A stretch of 44,347 bases of DNA from Methylorubrum rhodinum. Lineage in GTDB: Bacteria; Pseudomonadota; Alphaproteobacteria; Rhizobiales; Beijerinckiaceae. The notes under the pieces are model-generated. The model was not told the origin of the DNA, did not search any database, and saw only the letters and a program-made list of their open reading frames with translations. The translations under genes and the position numbers were made by a program. Positions 24,323 to 37,053 of the stretch are shown in pieces. The DNA lies in the NCBI RefSeq assembly GCF_014199935.1, contig NZ_JACHOP010000033.1, positions 1-44,347 on the forward strand, read 5' to 3'. The first letter of the stretch is position 1, and every line of letters starts with the position of its first letter.

Positions 24323-24997
24323 ATGCTCGGTGCGCTCGCCGCCCTGGTCGCCCTGGCCGCCGCCGCGTTCTGCTGGCGGCAGGGCCGGCGCGCGGCGGCG
24401 TGGCGGGCCGGGCTTTTGTCAGGATGCACGGCGCTTTTCGGGGCGCCGCGGCTCGGGCGCGACCGGGCCGGGTTCGCCACCCTCGACGCTGTTCGCGACG
24501 GGATGCCGGTCGCCGTGCGGTTGATCCCGGAGGCGCTGGTGCATCGCCGCCTGCCGCAGCTCTGGCTCTCGGTGAGCCTGCGGTGCCCGCTTCCCGTGAG
24601 TGCCACCCTCGATGTGCTGCGCCGGCCCGCGGGCGTCGAGTTCTACGCCCCCGCCGACCTGCCGCTGCGCCTCGATCCCCCGCCCGGCTGGCCCGCCGAC
24701 ACGCTGGTGCGCGGGACAGGGGGCGCCGACGTTCTTTTGCGGCAGGCCGAGCCCATCATCGCGAAAATCCTGGCCGACCCCCGCGTCAAGGAGGTGCTGG
24801 TGACGCCCCGGGGCGTGCGCCTCGTGGTGCAGGCGGCGGAGGGCGCGCGCGGCGCCTACCTGCTGCTGCGCGGCAGCCGGTTCGACCTCGACGGCATCCC
24901 GCCTGCGCTCCTCGACGAGACGTTCGCCGGACTGCATCGCCTCGCCCGCGCCCTGTCGCAGAACCCGGAAAAGATCGTCCATGCGCGCGCCGCCTGA
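24323..24997 (+). CDS. Membrane-anchored unknown protein after the permease
   Basis: This 224-residue protein begins four bases after the permease stop. It has an N-terminal hydrophobic segment (about residues 2-18, LGALAALVALAAAAFCW). The remaining soluble part has alternating beta and helix segments (LPQLWLSVSLRCPLPVSATLDVLRRPAGVEF in part, IIAKILADPRVKEVLVTPRGVRLVVQ). I recognise no domain. Its end overlaps the next gene by 17 bases, so both belong to the operon. Confidence 0.7.
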   Translation: MLGALAALVALAAAAFCWRQGRRAAAWRAGLLSGCTALFGAPRLGRDRAGFATLDAVRDGMPVAVRLIPEALVHRRLPQLWLSVSLRCPLPVSATLDVLRRPAGVEFYAPADLPLRLDPPPGWPADTLVRGTGGADVLLRQAEPIIAKILADPRVKEVLVTPRGVRLVVQAAEGARGAYLLLRGSRFDLDGIPPALLDETFAGLHRLARALSQNPEKIVHARAA

Positions 24998-25247
24998 CCC
25001 GCGCCACGTCCTGATGGTCGCGGCGCTCCTGCCCGGCATGGGCCATGTCTGGACCGGGCGCGCCGCCCGCGGCTTCGGCTTCGCCCTCTTCGCCATCCTC
25101 GGCGGATGGCTGACGGCGAAGTTCGCGGCGCCGGAAGCGAGCTTCGTCGGCCGCCACGCCGGCGGGTTCTTCGTCTGGGCGCTCTCTCTGACCGACGCCT
25201 ATCGCGGCGCCCGGCTCGACCGGACAAGGTTCGAGCGGGGCGTTTGA
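24981..25247 (+). CDS. Small membrane protein resembling TM2-type hairpins
   Basis: This 88-residue protein overlaps the previous gene by 17 bases. The segment HVLMVAALLPGMGHVWTGRAARGFGFALFAILGG (seen in part as LLPGMGHVWTGRAARGFG) resembles the PG-GH-x-GR turn of TM2-like membrane hairpins. A second hydrophobic segment lies near residues 60-72 (GGFFVWALSLTDAY). The function is unknown. It is the last gene of the plus-strand cluster and converges with livK, 10 bases away. Confidence 0.7.
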   Translation: MRAPPDPRHVLMVAALLPGMGHVWTGRAARGFGFALFAILGGWLTAKFAAPEASFVGRHAGGFFVWALSLTDAYRGARLDRTRFERGV

Positions 25248-25257
25248 TACGGGATCG

Positions 25258-26382
25258 CTACGGAGCGATCTCGTTGCCGGTGTAGTCGATGGTGCCGGAC
25301 GGGCCCTTCTTCCACTCGTAGATCACGTAGTCGGGCCGGGTGATGTCGCCCTTCTTGTCATAGGCGATCTCGCCGATGGCGGTGGCGGTCGGCTTGCCCT
25401 GGTGCAGGTAGGCGGCGAGTTTTTCGCCTTCGGTCGAGCCGGTGGCCTCGACGGCCTTCGCCAGGATCTGCACGGCGGCGTAGGCGTAGAGGGTGTAGCC
25501 GTCCGGCTCGATGCCCTTGGCCTTGAAGGCCGCGACCACGTCCTTGGCCGCCGGGTTCTTGCGCGCGTCCGGGGGGAAGGTGACCAGCGTGCCCTCCGCC
25601 GCCGGGCCGGCGATGGCGACCAACTCCTTGTCGACCATGCCGTCGCCGCCCATCAGCGGCGCCTTGAGGCCCTGGTCGCGCATCTGACGGATGATCAACC
25701 CGGCCTCGGTGTAGTAGCCGCCGAAATAGACCAGATCGACGCCGTTCTGCTTCAGCTTGGAGACGAGGGCCGAATAGTCCTTCTCGCCCGGATTGATGCC
25801 CTCGATCATCGTCTCCTTGCCGCCCTTGGCCTTGAACACCTTGAGGGTCTCGTCGACGAGGCCCTTGCCGTAGGGGGTCTTGTCGTGGACGAAGGCGACC
25901 TTCTTGCCCTTGAGCTTGGTCGCGAGGTAGTCGCCGGCCATGGCGCCCTGCTGGTCGTCGCGGCCGCAGGTGCGGAACGTGCTCCACATCCCGCGCTCGG
26001 TGAACTTCACGTTGGTCGAGCCCGGTGTGATCTGGATGATGCCGGCATCGAGATAGACGTCGGAGGCCGGGATCGAGACGCCCGAGTTGAAGTGGCCGAC
26101 CACCATCTTCACCCCTTCCGAGGCGAACTTGTTGGCCACCGACACGCCCTGCTTCGGGTCGGAGGCGTCGTCGCCGGTGGAGAGCTCGAACTTCTGGCCC
26201 TTCACGCCGCCGGCCTTGTTGATGTCCTCCACCGCCTGGACGACGCCGTTGCGCACCTGCGCCCCGAAGGCGGCGCTGTTGCCGGTCACGGGGCTGCCGA
26301 CCCCGATCTTGATCTGAGCCTCAGCGGCCCCGCTCAGGCCGAGGCCGAGCGCGAGGCCGGCCAGGAATGTGAAACGCTTCAT
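25258..26382 (-). CDS. livK: Branched-chain amino acid type ABC substrate-binding protein
   Basis: This 374-residue periplasmic protein has a signal peptide (MKRFTFLAGLALGLGLSGAAEA, cut after about residue 22) and a type I periplasmic-binding fold of the Leu/Ile/Val class (IKIGVGSPVTGNSAAFGAQ, VVGHFNSGVSIPASDVY, FVHDKTPYGKGLVDETL). GGGGGGA precedes the ATG. It is the last gene of the liv operon, after DUF6867. The ligand may be branched-chain amino acids or another small compound such as an amide or urea; the sequence alone does not decide. Confidence 0.92.
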   Translation of the reverse strand: MKRFTFLAGLALGLGLSGAAEAQIKIGVGSPVTGNSAAFGAQVRNGVVQAVEDINKAGGVKGQKFELSTGDDASDPKQGVSVANKFASEGVKMVVGHFNSGVSIPASDVYLDAGIIQITPGSTNVKFTERGMWSTFRTCGRDDQQGAMAGDYLATKLKGKKVAFVHDKTPYGKGLVDETLKVFKAKGGKETMIEGINPGEKDYSALVSKLKQNGVDLVYFGGYYTEAGLIIRQMRDQGLKAPLMGGDGMVDKELVAIAGPAAEGTLVTFPPDARKNPAAKDVVAAFKAKGIEPDGYTLYAYAAVQILAKAVEATGSTEGEKLAAYLHQGKPTATAIGEIAYDKKGDITRPDYVIYEWKKGPSGTIDYTGNEIAP

Positions 26383-26405
26383 GGTGTCCCCCCGAAAATC
26401 GACAA

Positions 26406-26798
26406 TCACGGCCGCCCGGCCTGCTGCGATTGGCCTTCTTTGCGTTCGCGCCACGTGAACGGCCCGGTGCGGGCGTAGAGCCAGCGGTACTGCGTCGTCA
26501 TCTGCCGCGCCCGCGTCAGGCGGAACGCCGCCGAGCCGACGGCGAGCACCACGAGCGCGTCGATGGCGAAGTAATGTGGTGAGAGCAGCGTGCCCGAGAA
26601 CAGCGCGAAGTGGATGAAGCGCACGGCGGCCGCCACACCGAGCAGGGCCGGCAGGCAGGCGAGGTAGGGCCGCCAGCCCCGCGCCACGGCGCGCGCCGCC
26701 ATCCAGCCGGCCCAGCCGCCCATCGCCACCGTGACGAGGAGGAAGGGCAGGATCGAGTCGGACTCGTGCAAGAATCCTTGGACCGCGCCTTGGAACAC
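26406..26798 (-). CDS. DUF6867-family membrane protein of the liv operon
   Basis: This 130-residue protein starts at GTG three bases before the livF stop region on the same strand. It has three or four hydrophobic segments (ILPFLLVTVAMGGWAGWMAARA, YLACLPALLGVAAAVRFIHF, YFAIDALVVLAVGSAAF) and a C-terminal signature TTQYRWLYARTGPFTWRER. Proteins of this type sit between livF and livK in many Hyphomicrobiales, as I recall. The role is unknown; an accessory part of the ABC transporter is inferred. Confidence 0.75.
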   Translation of the reverse strand: MFQGAVQGFLHESDSILPFLLVTVAMGGWAGWMAARAVARGWRPYLACLPALLGVAAAVRFIHFALFSGTLLSPHYFAIDALVVLAVGSAAFRLTRARQMTTQYRWLYARTGPFTWRERKEGQSQQAGRP

Positions 26799-26800
26799 GC

Positions 26801-27549
26801 CTAGACCCCCTCCCCCACGCTCGCCACAGGGGCGTGGCCGCCCTCCAGATAGGCGGCCTTGATCGAGGGATCGTCAAGCAATGCGCGGGCCGGGCCGCTC
26901 AGGGTGATGCGGCCGTTGACCAGCACGGAGCCGCGGTGCGCCAGCTTCAGGGCGTGGTAGGCGTTCTGCTCGACGAGGAAGATCGTCATCCCCTCCTCCC
27001 GGTTGAGGGCCGAGATCGCGGAAAAAATCTGCTTCACGACGAGCGGCGCGAGGCCGAGCGAGGGCTCGTCGAGCATCAGCAGGCGGGGCCGGCTCATCAG
27101 GGCGCGGCCGATGGCGAGCATCTGCTGCTCGCCGCCCGACATCGTGCCGGCGCGCTGGCTCAGACGCTCCTTGAGGCGTGGAAACAGCGTGCAGACTTTT
27201 TCCAGGTCCTGCGCGAAGTAGCGCCCGCCGTGCAGTGCGGCGCCCATCTGCAGGTTCTCCTGCACGCTCATGCGCGGGAAGACGCGTCGCCCTTCCGGCG
27301 ACTGGGCGAGGCCGAGCCGGGCGATGGTGTGGGTGGGCTGAGCGGTGATGTCCTCGCCCGCGAAAGAGATCGAGCCGGAGCGGGCGCGCGGCGCGCCGAA
27401 CACCGTCATCATCAGGGTCGACTTGCCGGCGCCGTTGGCGCCGATCAGGGTGACGATCTCGCCCTCGTTCACGTCGAGATCGACGCCGCGGAGCGCCGCG
27501 ACGCTGCCGTAGTACGCGGAGACGCCGCGCAGGCTGAGGAGCGGGACGC

Positions 27550-27553
<4 letters not shown>
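26801..27553 (-). CDS. livF: Liv-type ABC transporter ATPase LivF
   Basis: This 250-residue ATPase has Walker A GANGAGKS, signature MSGGEQQMLAIGRAL and Walker B LLMLDEPSLGLAP, with the family's LVEQNAYHALKLAHRG. It powers the transporter together with LivG. It starts at GTG overlapping the livG stop (GTGA). Confidence 0.95.
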
Positions 27554-29800
<2,247 letters not shown>

Positions 29801-29801
<1 letters not shown>

Positions 29802-30715
29802 CAGACCTTCTCGACCTCGGCCCGGCCGAGCAGGCCCGAGGGCATGAAGATCAGGACGATGGCGAGGATCGAGAAGGCGGCCACGTCCTTGTACTCGATG
29901 GAGAAATAGGCCGACCAGAAGGTCTCGATCAGCCCGATGATCAGCCCGCCGATGACCGCGCCCGGCAGCGAGCCGATGCCCCCCAGCACGGCCGCGGTGA
30001 AGGCCTTCACGCCGGGCACGAAGCCGTCGGAGAACGAGACCACGCCATAATAGAGCAGGTAGAGCAGGCCTGCGACCGCCGCGAGCACCGCGCCGAGCAC
30101 GAAGGTGAGCGAGATGGTGCGGTCGACGTCGATGCCGAGAAGTGCTGCCATCTTGCGGTCCTGCTCGCAGGCGCGCTGCGCCCGGCCGAACGGCGTCCTC
30201 TGGACGAGGTACCAGAAGCCCAGCAGCAGCACGCTGGTCACCGCCATGATCAGGATCTGCTTGTAGGAGAGCGTCACGGCGTAGCCGTCGCGCTCGAACA
30301 GGGTCAGCCCGCCGTCGAGCATGGAGGGCAGCGCCTTGTTGCGCGCGCCTTGGGCCACCTGCACGAAGTTCGACAGGAAGATCGACACGCCGATGGCCGA
30401 GATCAGCGGCGCCAGCCGGAACGAGCCGCGCAAGGGGCGATACGCGATGCGCTCGACGGAGAAGCCCCACAGCGCCGTCAGCGCCATGGTGATGACGAGC
30501 ACCGCGAGGAAGGCGAGCGCCACCGAGGAGATGCCCAAAGCCGTCAGCACGAGGAAGCTGATCAGCGCGATGAAGGTCGAGACCATGAAGACGTCGCCGT
30601 GGGCGAAGTTCACCATGCCGATGATGCCGAACACCATCGTGTAGCCGATGGCGATCAGGCCGTAGATCGAGCCCAGAGTCAGGCCGTTGATGAGCTGCTG
30701 TACGAACACGTCCAT
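29801..30715 (-). CDS. livH: Liv-type ABC transporter permease LivH
   Basis: This 304-residue permease begins FVQQLINGLTLGSIYGLIAIGYTMVFGIIGMVNFAHGD (in part), the LivH hallmark. The coupling loop is RTPFGRAQRACEQDRKMAALLGID. It is the first gene of livHMG-F-DUF6867-livK, all overlapping or within about 25 bases. Its promoter must lie in the 280-base region shared with the divergent chemoreceptor. Confidence 0.95.
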
Positions 30716-30995
30716 GCGGCGGCGGTCTCGGGTCTCTCGTGACGGTGGCGCCCGGCGCGTCGCCGGAAGGTGCGTCCCGGCGACAGCCGGACCCCGCGCA
30801 GGGCGCGAGCGTAGCCGCCGGAATCGCCTACGGGAAGGGCCGTCCTGCGGCTTCCGCGTGGCGGTGTCCGACCGTCGTCCCGGCGGCGGCTTACAACGGC
30901 GGCAAATTTGCCTTGATTTGAGTGATCTTTAAGAAAACGGAAACACATCGAGGGGTATTCGCCGTAATTGGATCACGATATCAGGAGTCAAGAAT

Positions 30996-32681
30996 ATGTT
31001 CCGGCTTTCATCCATCCGAGGAAAGCTTGGGGCCTGTTTCGGGGTCTTGGTCCTTCTGGTAGTTTCCTTCGGCGCGTTCTCGCTGTGGGAGTTGCGCCAG
31101 GTCAACGAGGCCGCCCGGGAGCTGCGCGATCATCGTTTGCCGGTCACGCAGATCCTCGCCAAGATCCAGGTCGCCGTCCTGCGGTTGCGGGTGAACGGGG
31201 GTCGCCTCATCACCGCCGACACGCCCGCGCTGCGCGCCGAGGTGGCGGAGACGATCGCCAAGCGCATCCGCGAACTCGGGGAGTTCCGCGAGGCCTTCCT
31301 GCGGCAGCCCTCCACCCCCGAGACCGCCGCCCTGTTCGCCAGCTTCGAGGCGAAGTGGCAGGCCTACACCGCGCTCCAGGCCGAGGCCATCGCCCGGGCC
31401 AACGAGGGCGACGTCGTCGGCGCCCAGCGGATCTACAACACGACCATGTCGGCGGGCAGCAACGCGACGCTGGCGGAGCTCCAGAAGCTCATCGACGCGA
31501 ACGAGACGGACGCCCGCCTCGCCGGCAGCGCGGCGGAGGCCGCCTACGAGACGGCCAACTTCTCCACGCTGCTCTTCATCGGTGTCGCGTTCCTCCTCGC
31601 GGTCGGCGCCGCCGTCGGGCTCGGCCTGAACGTCGCCCAGCCGCTGCGCGCCATGACGGCGACGATGGGGCGCCTCGCCGCGGGCGACGCCACGGTGGCG
31701 ATCCCGGCGACCGGGCGCCGCGACGAGATCGGCGCCATGGCGGCGGCCGTGCAGGTGTTCAAGGACAACCTGATCCGCACCCGCGCGCTGGAGGAGGAGA
31801 CCGCGCTCGCCCGCGCCGACGCGGAGGTGCAGCGCCGGGCGGCGACGCGGGCGATGGCCGACGGCTTCGAGCGGGCGGTCGGTGGGCTGATCGACGGCGT
31901 CGCCGCCGCGGCGTCCCAGCTCCAGGCGACCGCGCAGGGCATGGCCGGCACCGCCGACCAGACCGCCCGCCGCTCGCTCGCGGTCGCGGCTGCCGCCGAG
32001 GAGGCCGAGACCAACGTCACCACCGTGGCGGCGGCGGCCGAGGAACTCGGCTCGACGGTGAGCGAGATCGGCCGTCAGGTCGACGGCTCGGCCGCGCTCG
32101 CCCAGGCCGCGGTCGGCGAGGCCGGCCAAAGCGCCGCCCTGGTGAAGGAACTGAGCGGCGAGGTCGCCCGCGTCGGCGACATCGTCACGATGATCTCGGC
32201 CATCGCCGGCCAGACCAATCTTCTGGCGCTGAACGCCACGATCGAGGCGGCCCGCGCCGGTGAGGCGGGCCGGGGCTTCGCGGTCGTCGCCTCGGAGGTG
32301 AAGGAGCTTGCCGGCCAGACCGCGCGGGCAACGGAAGAGATCACCGCCCAGATCGGCCGCATCCAGTCCTCGACCGGTCAGGCGGTGGCGGCGATCGACG
32401 GAATCGCGGGCCGCATCCGCGAGATCAGCGGCATGGCGACCGGCATCGCGGCAGCGGTGGAGGAACAGGGCGCGGCGACGCAGGAGATCGTGCGCAACGT
32501 CGCCCAGGCCGCCCTCGGCACGGGGGAGGTCACCGGCAACGTCGCGGGTGTCGCGACGGCGGCGGAGGAGACCGGGGCGGCGGCGAGCCAAGTGCTCGCC
32601 TGCGCCACCGAGCTGTCGCAGCAATCCGAGCGGCTCGGCGCCGAGGTCGATCGCTTCCTGGCGGGCGTGCGGGCGGCCTGA
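30996..32681 (+). CDS. Methyl-accepting chemotaxis protein
   Basis: This 561-residue receptor has a first membrane span (about residues 10-30), a four-helix-bundle periplasmic sensor (about 31-185), a second span (about 188-208, LLFIGVAFLLAVGAAVGLGL), a HAMP domain and a signalling coiled coil. The conserved tip is at about 398-437 (AIAGQTNLLALNATIEAARAG, GFAVVASEVKELA). There is no CheR/CheB-tethering pentapeptide at the C-terminus. AGGAG (30983-30987) supports the start. Divergence from the liv operon may couple uptake and taxis, but the ligand is unknown. Confidence 0.94.
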   Translation: MFRLSSIRGKLGACFGVLVLLVVSFGAFSLWELRQVNEAARELRDHRLPVTQILAKIQVAVLRLRVNGGRLITADTPALRAEVAETIAKRIRELGEFREAFLRQPSTPETAALFASFEAKWQAYTALQAEAIARANEGDVVGAQRIYNTTMSAGSNATLAELQKLIDANETDARLAGSAAEAAYETANFSTLLFIGVAFLLAVGAAVGLGLNVAQPLRAMTATMGRLAAGDATVAIPATGRRDEIGAMAAAVQVFKDNLIRTRALEEETALARADAEVQRRAATRAMADGFERAVGGLIDGVAAAASQLQATAQGMAGTADQTARRSLAVAAAAEEAETNVTTVAAAAEELGSTVSEIGRQVDGSAALAQAAVGEAGQSAALVKELSGEVARVGDIVTMISAIAGQTNLLALNATIEAARAGEAGRGFAVVASEVKELAGQTARATEEITAQIGRIQSSTGQAVAAIDGIAGRIREISGMATGIAAAVEEQGAATQEIVRNVAQAALGTGEVTGNVAGVATAAEETGAAASQVLACATELSQQSERLGAEVDRFLAGVRAA

Positions 32682-32731
32682 TCCCTTTCGGGCGGGCTCG
32701 CTACTCTCCCCGGCTTTATCGAACTGATCGG

Positions 32732-32767
32732 GGAGGCCGCGCACAACCGAGCTTGCGCGTGGCCTCC
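32732..32767. terminator. Hairpin after the chemoreceptor gene
   Basis: GGAGGCC (32732-32738) with GGCCTCC (32761-32767), extended inside by GCGCA/TGCGC. Only a broken pyrimidine run follows (TTCCTGCTTC), so termination is plausible but weak. It overlaps the possible sigma-54 site below. Confidence 0.4.
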
Positions 32768-32775
32768 TTCCTGCT
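32760..32775 (+). promoter_or_regulatory. Possible sigma-54 promoter of dctA
   Basis: TGGC at 32760-32763 and TGCT at 32772-32775 place GG and GC exactly ten bases apart, as in -24/-12 promoters. It ends 60 bases before the symporter ATG. RpoN control of dctA is known in rhizobia. The match is partial, and no linked dctBD genes are present. Confidence 0.28.
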
Positions 32776-32834
32776 TCACTCTTCTCCACGAGGAGCCGGC
32801 CGATCGGCACAAGGCGGGCCTGTGGAGAGATCCG

Positions 32835-34124
32835 ATGAAGTCCACCCGGCTGACGACCCTGATCTTCGTCGGGATGGTGCTCGGCATCCTCGTCGGCTAC
32901 CTGTGCAGCATCACCTGGCCGGACCCGCAGACCGCCAAGGAAATCTCCGGCTACATCGCCCTGATCTCGGACATCTTCCTGCGGCTGATCAAGATGATCA
33001 TCGCGCCGCTGGTGTTCTCGACGCTGGTGGTCGGCATCGCGCATATGGGCGATACGGCCTCGGTGGGGCGCGTCGGCGGCAAGGCGCTGCTGTGGTTCGT
33101 CGGCGCCTCGTTCTGCTCGCTCGCGCTCGGGCTCGTCCTCGTCAACCTGCTGCAGCCCGGCCACAACCTGAACCTGCCGCTGCCCGATACGGGCGCGGGC
33201 ACCGGGCTCAAGACCGCCTCGCTCTCGCTCAAGGACTTCGTCACCCATCTCGTGCCGAAGAGCGCCGTCGAGGCGATGGCCAACAACGAGATCCTGCAGA
33301 TCGTCGTGTTCTCGATCTTCTTCGGCGTCGGCCTCGCCGCGCTCGGCGAGAAGGGCAAGGCGCTGGCGCACGGGGTCGAGCAGCTCGCCGAGGTGATGCT
33401 GAAGGTCACCGGCTACGTGATGAACTTCGCGCCCCTCGCGGTCTTCGCCGCGGTGGCGGCGACGATCACGACGCAGGGCATCGGCGTGCTCGTCACCTAC
33501 GGCACCTTCCTCGTCGAGTTCTACCTCAGCCTGTCGGTGCTGTGGCTGATGCTGCTGCTCGCCGGCGCGCTGCTCGTCGGCGTGAACGGCCTCAAGCGGC
33601 TGATCGGCCTGATCAAGGAGCCGTTCGTGCTCGCCTTCTCGACCGCGTCGAGCGAGGCGGCCTATCCCAAGACCCTGGCCAACCTCGAAAAATTCGGCGT
33701 GCCCAACCGCATCACCTCGTTCGTGCTGCCGATGGGCTACTCGTTCAACCTCGACGGCTCGATGATGTACTGCACCTTCGCGGTGCTGTTCATCGCCCAG
33801 GCCTACGACATCCCGCTCTCCTGGGGGCAGCAGCTCACCATGCTGTTCCTGCTGATGGTGACCTCGAAGGGCATGGCCGGCGTGCCGCGGGCCTCGCTGG
33901 TGGTGATCTCGGCCACCTTGGCCCAGTTCAACATCCCGGAAGCGGGCCTGCTGCTCATCATCGGCATCGACCAGTTCCTCGACATGGGCCGCTCGGCCAC
34001 CAACGTGCTCGGCAACAGCATCGCCACGGTGGCGGTGGCCAAGTGGGAGGGCCAGCTCAGCGAGACCGACCAGAGCCTCGACCGGGAGATCGGGGCGGGC
34101 CCCGCGACGGCGGCCGCCGAGTAG
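32835..34124 (+). CDS. DAACS dicarboxylate/amino acid:cation symporter 1
   Basis: This 429-residue inner-membrane symporter has the family motifs: the serine-rich turn AFSTASSEAAYPKTL, GYSFNLDGSMMYCTFA and TSKGMAGVPRASLVVI, the last being closer to GltP-type glutamate/aspartate carriers than to DctA. The order with a family 3 binding protein and aspartate ammonia-lyase suggests aspartate, glutamate or a C4-dicarboxylate as substrate. GGAGAG precedes the ATG. The next gene begins 13 bases downstream. Confidence 0.9.
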   Translation: MKSTRLTTLIFVGMVLGILVGYLCSITWPDPQTAKEISGYIALISDIFLRLIKMIIAPLVFSTLVVGIAHMGDTASVGRVGGKALLWFVGASFCSLALGLVLVNLLQPGHNLNLPLPDTGAGTGLKTASLSLKDFVTHLVPKSAVEAMANNEILQIVVFSIFFGVGLAALGEKGKALAHGVEQLAEVMLKVTGYVMNFAPLAVFAAVAATITTQGIGVLVTYGTFLVEFYLSLSVLWLMLLLAGALLVGVNGLKRLIGLIKEPFVLAFSTASSEAAYPKTLANLEKFGVPNRITSFVLPMGYSFNLDGSMMYCTFAVLFIAQAYDIPLSWGQQLTMLFLLMVTSKGMAGVPRASLVVISATLAQFNIPEAGLLLIIGIDQFLDMGRSATNVLGNSIATVAVAKWEGQLSETDQSLDREIGAGPATAAAE

Positions 34125-34137
34125 AGGTGTTTCGCGG

Positions 34138-35034
34138 ATGCCCGCCCGGATCGCTCTCCTCTTCGCCCTCCTCTTGGCCCTCGTGCTCGCGGCCAAGCCG
34201 GCCGCCGCGGTCGAAGTCCTGACCGGGACGCTGCGCAAGGCCGCCGAGACCGGCGAGGTGGTGATCGGCTACCGGACCAGTTCGGTGCCGTTCTCGTTCG
34301 AGGAACGGGGCCGCGGCCCGGTCGGCTACGCGCTCGACCTGTGCCGGGAGGTCGTCGAGGATATCGGCCGGGCGACCGGCCGGGATGTCCGAACCCGCTT
34401 CGAGCCGGTGACCTCGGAGAGCCGCTTCGACGCGCTGACTTCGGGCCGGATCGACCTCGAATGCGGCTCGACCACGACGAACGCCGAGCGGCGCAAGATC
34501 GTGGCCTTCTCGCCCGTCACCTATTTCAGCGCGACGAAGCTCTTGGTGAAGCGCGATTCCGGCATCGGGTCCTATCGCGATCTCGGGGGCAAGCGCGTCG
34601 TCGTCACCGCCGGCACCACCAACGAGGCGGCCCTCCGCACCATGCTGGCCAAGGCCCGCGTGAGCGCCGAGATCCTCACGGCAAAGGACCACGGCGAATC
34701 CTTCGCCATGGTGCGGGACGGGCGGGCGGACGCCTTCGCCACCGACGACGTGCTGCTCTACGGCCTCAAGGCCGCCGCGGGGGCGGACGGCGCGGTCTTC
34801 ACGGTGCTGCCGGAAAAGCTCTCGTTCGAGCCCTACGCCCTCGCCTTCCGCAAGGACGATCCGGCGCTCGCGGCTTTGGTCACGGCCACCTTCCAGCGGC
34901 TTGCCGAATCGCGCGAGCTGCGCTGGACCTACGACAAGTGGTTCCTCAAGCGGCTGCCGAACGGCGAGCGCCTCGACATCCCGATGTCGGACGACCTGCG
35001 TACGAGCTTCGCCGTGATGGGGCTGCCGGACTGA
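34138..35034 (+). CDS. Orphan family 3 amino-acid-binding protein (GltI type)
   Basis: This 298-residue protein has a signal peptide (MPARIALLFALLLALVLAAK..., cleaved after PAAA near residue 24) and a type II binding fold of the Glu/Asp class (VVIGYRTSSVPFSF, FDALTSGRIDLECGSTTTNAERRK in part, VVTAGTTNEAALRTML). Normally it feeds an ABC transporter (GltJKL), but no permease or ATPase genes are beside it. It lies between a symporter and aspA, apparently in one operon. It may deliver ligand to an unlinked ABC system or to a sensor. Confidence 0.9.
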   Translation: MPARIALLFALLLALVLAAKPAAAVEVLTGTLRKAAETGEVVIGYRTSSVPFSFEERGRGPVGYALDLCREVVEDIGRATGRDVRTRFEPVTSESRFDALTSGRIDLECGSTTTNAERRKIVAFSPVTYFSATKLLVKRDSGIGSYRDLGGKRVVVTAGTTNEAALRTMLAKARVSAEILTAKDHGESFAMVRDGRADAFATDDVLLYGLKAAAGADGAVFTVLPEKLSFEPYALAFRKDDPALAALVTATFQRLAESRELRWTYDKWFLKRLPNGERLDIPMSDDLRTSFAVMGLPD

Positions 35035-35139
35035 GGGGCTGTTCGACATATCTCTTCGAGATGAGGCCGACTCGGATGGGTAGGATGAATCCGTCAAGCG
35101 GGCTCTGAGAGAGCCACCGAAGCATCGGGGGGAGACGGC

Positions 35140-36711
<1,572 letters not shown>

Positions 36712-36782
36712 TGAGTGGGCGCATGAGGCGGTGCCACGCAACCGAGGCCGTCAGGTACTCTCTATGAGAATGCGCTCCAAGG

Positions 36783-37049
36783 TTGTATGTATCTTCCATG
36801 GATGCGGAACCTGCCACATGCGAGCTTTGGGCCAACAGAGCGTGGACGCCAATCGACATCGATCGGGCGTTGACGATGCCCTCCGGGCGGCGGATGCGCT
36901 GCCGTGAATGTCATGGTGGCGTGCGCGCCCACAGGGCCGGTAAAGATGGAATGCGGGCCCATTTCGAGCATCTGATCGGCCATCCCGGCTGTTCGCTCGG
37001 CCATTATTTCGCCGGTACGAAATCGATGCATCCGAAGGCGCTCCGGTAG
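36783..37049 (+). CDS. Small putative zinc-binding protein
   Basis: This 88-residue protein has CREC (MRCRECHGGVRAHRAG) followed by HFEHLIGHPGCSLGHYF, giving two cysteine pairs and several histidines that could bind zinc in a treble-clef or ribbon. The spacing recalls the N-terminal module of CoiA-like proteins (CxxC...HFxH). AAGG precedes the ATG at 36783; a second ATG at 36798 is possible. It is small, alone, and converges with the second symporter. I recognise only the general pattern, not a named family. Confidence 0.6.
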   Translation: MYVSSMDAEPATCELWANRAWTPIDIDRALTMPSGRRMRCRECHGGVRAHRAGKDGMRAHFEHLIGHPGCSLGHYFAGTKSMHPKALR

Positions 37050-37053
37050 TCCC

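Noticed and set aside
31008..34238. 1076-codon minus-strand open frame
   Set aside because: Antisense to the chemoreceptor and symporter genes; its Asp/His/Gly/Arg-rich composition is a frame shadow with no domains.
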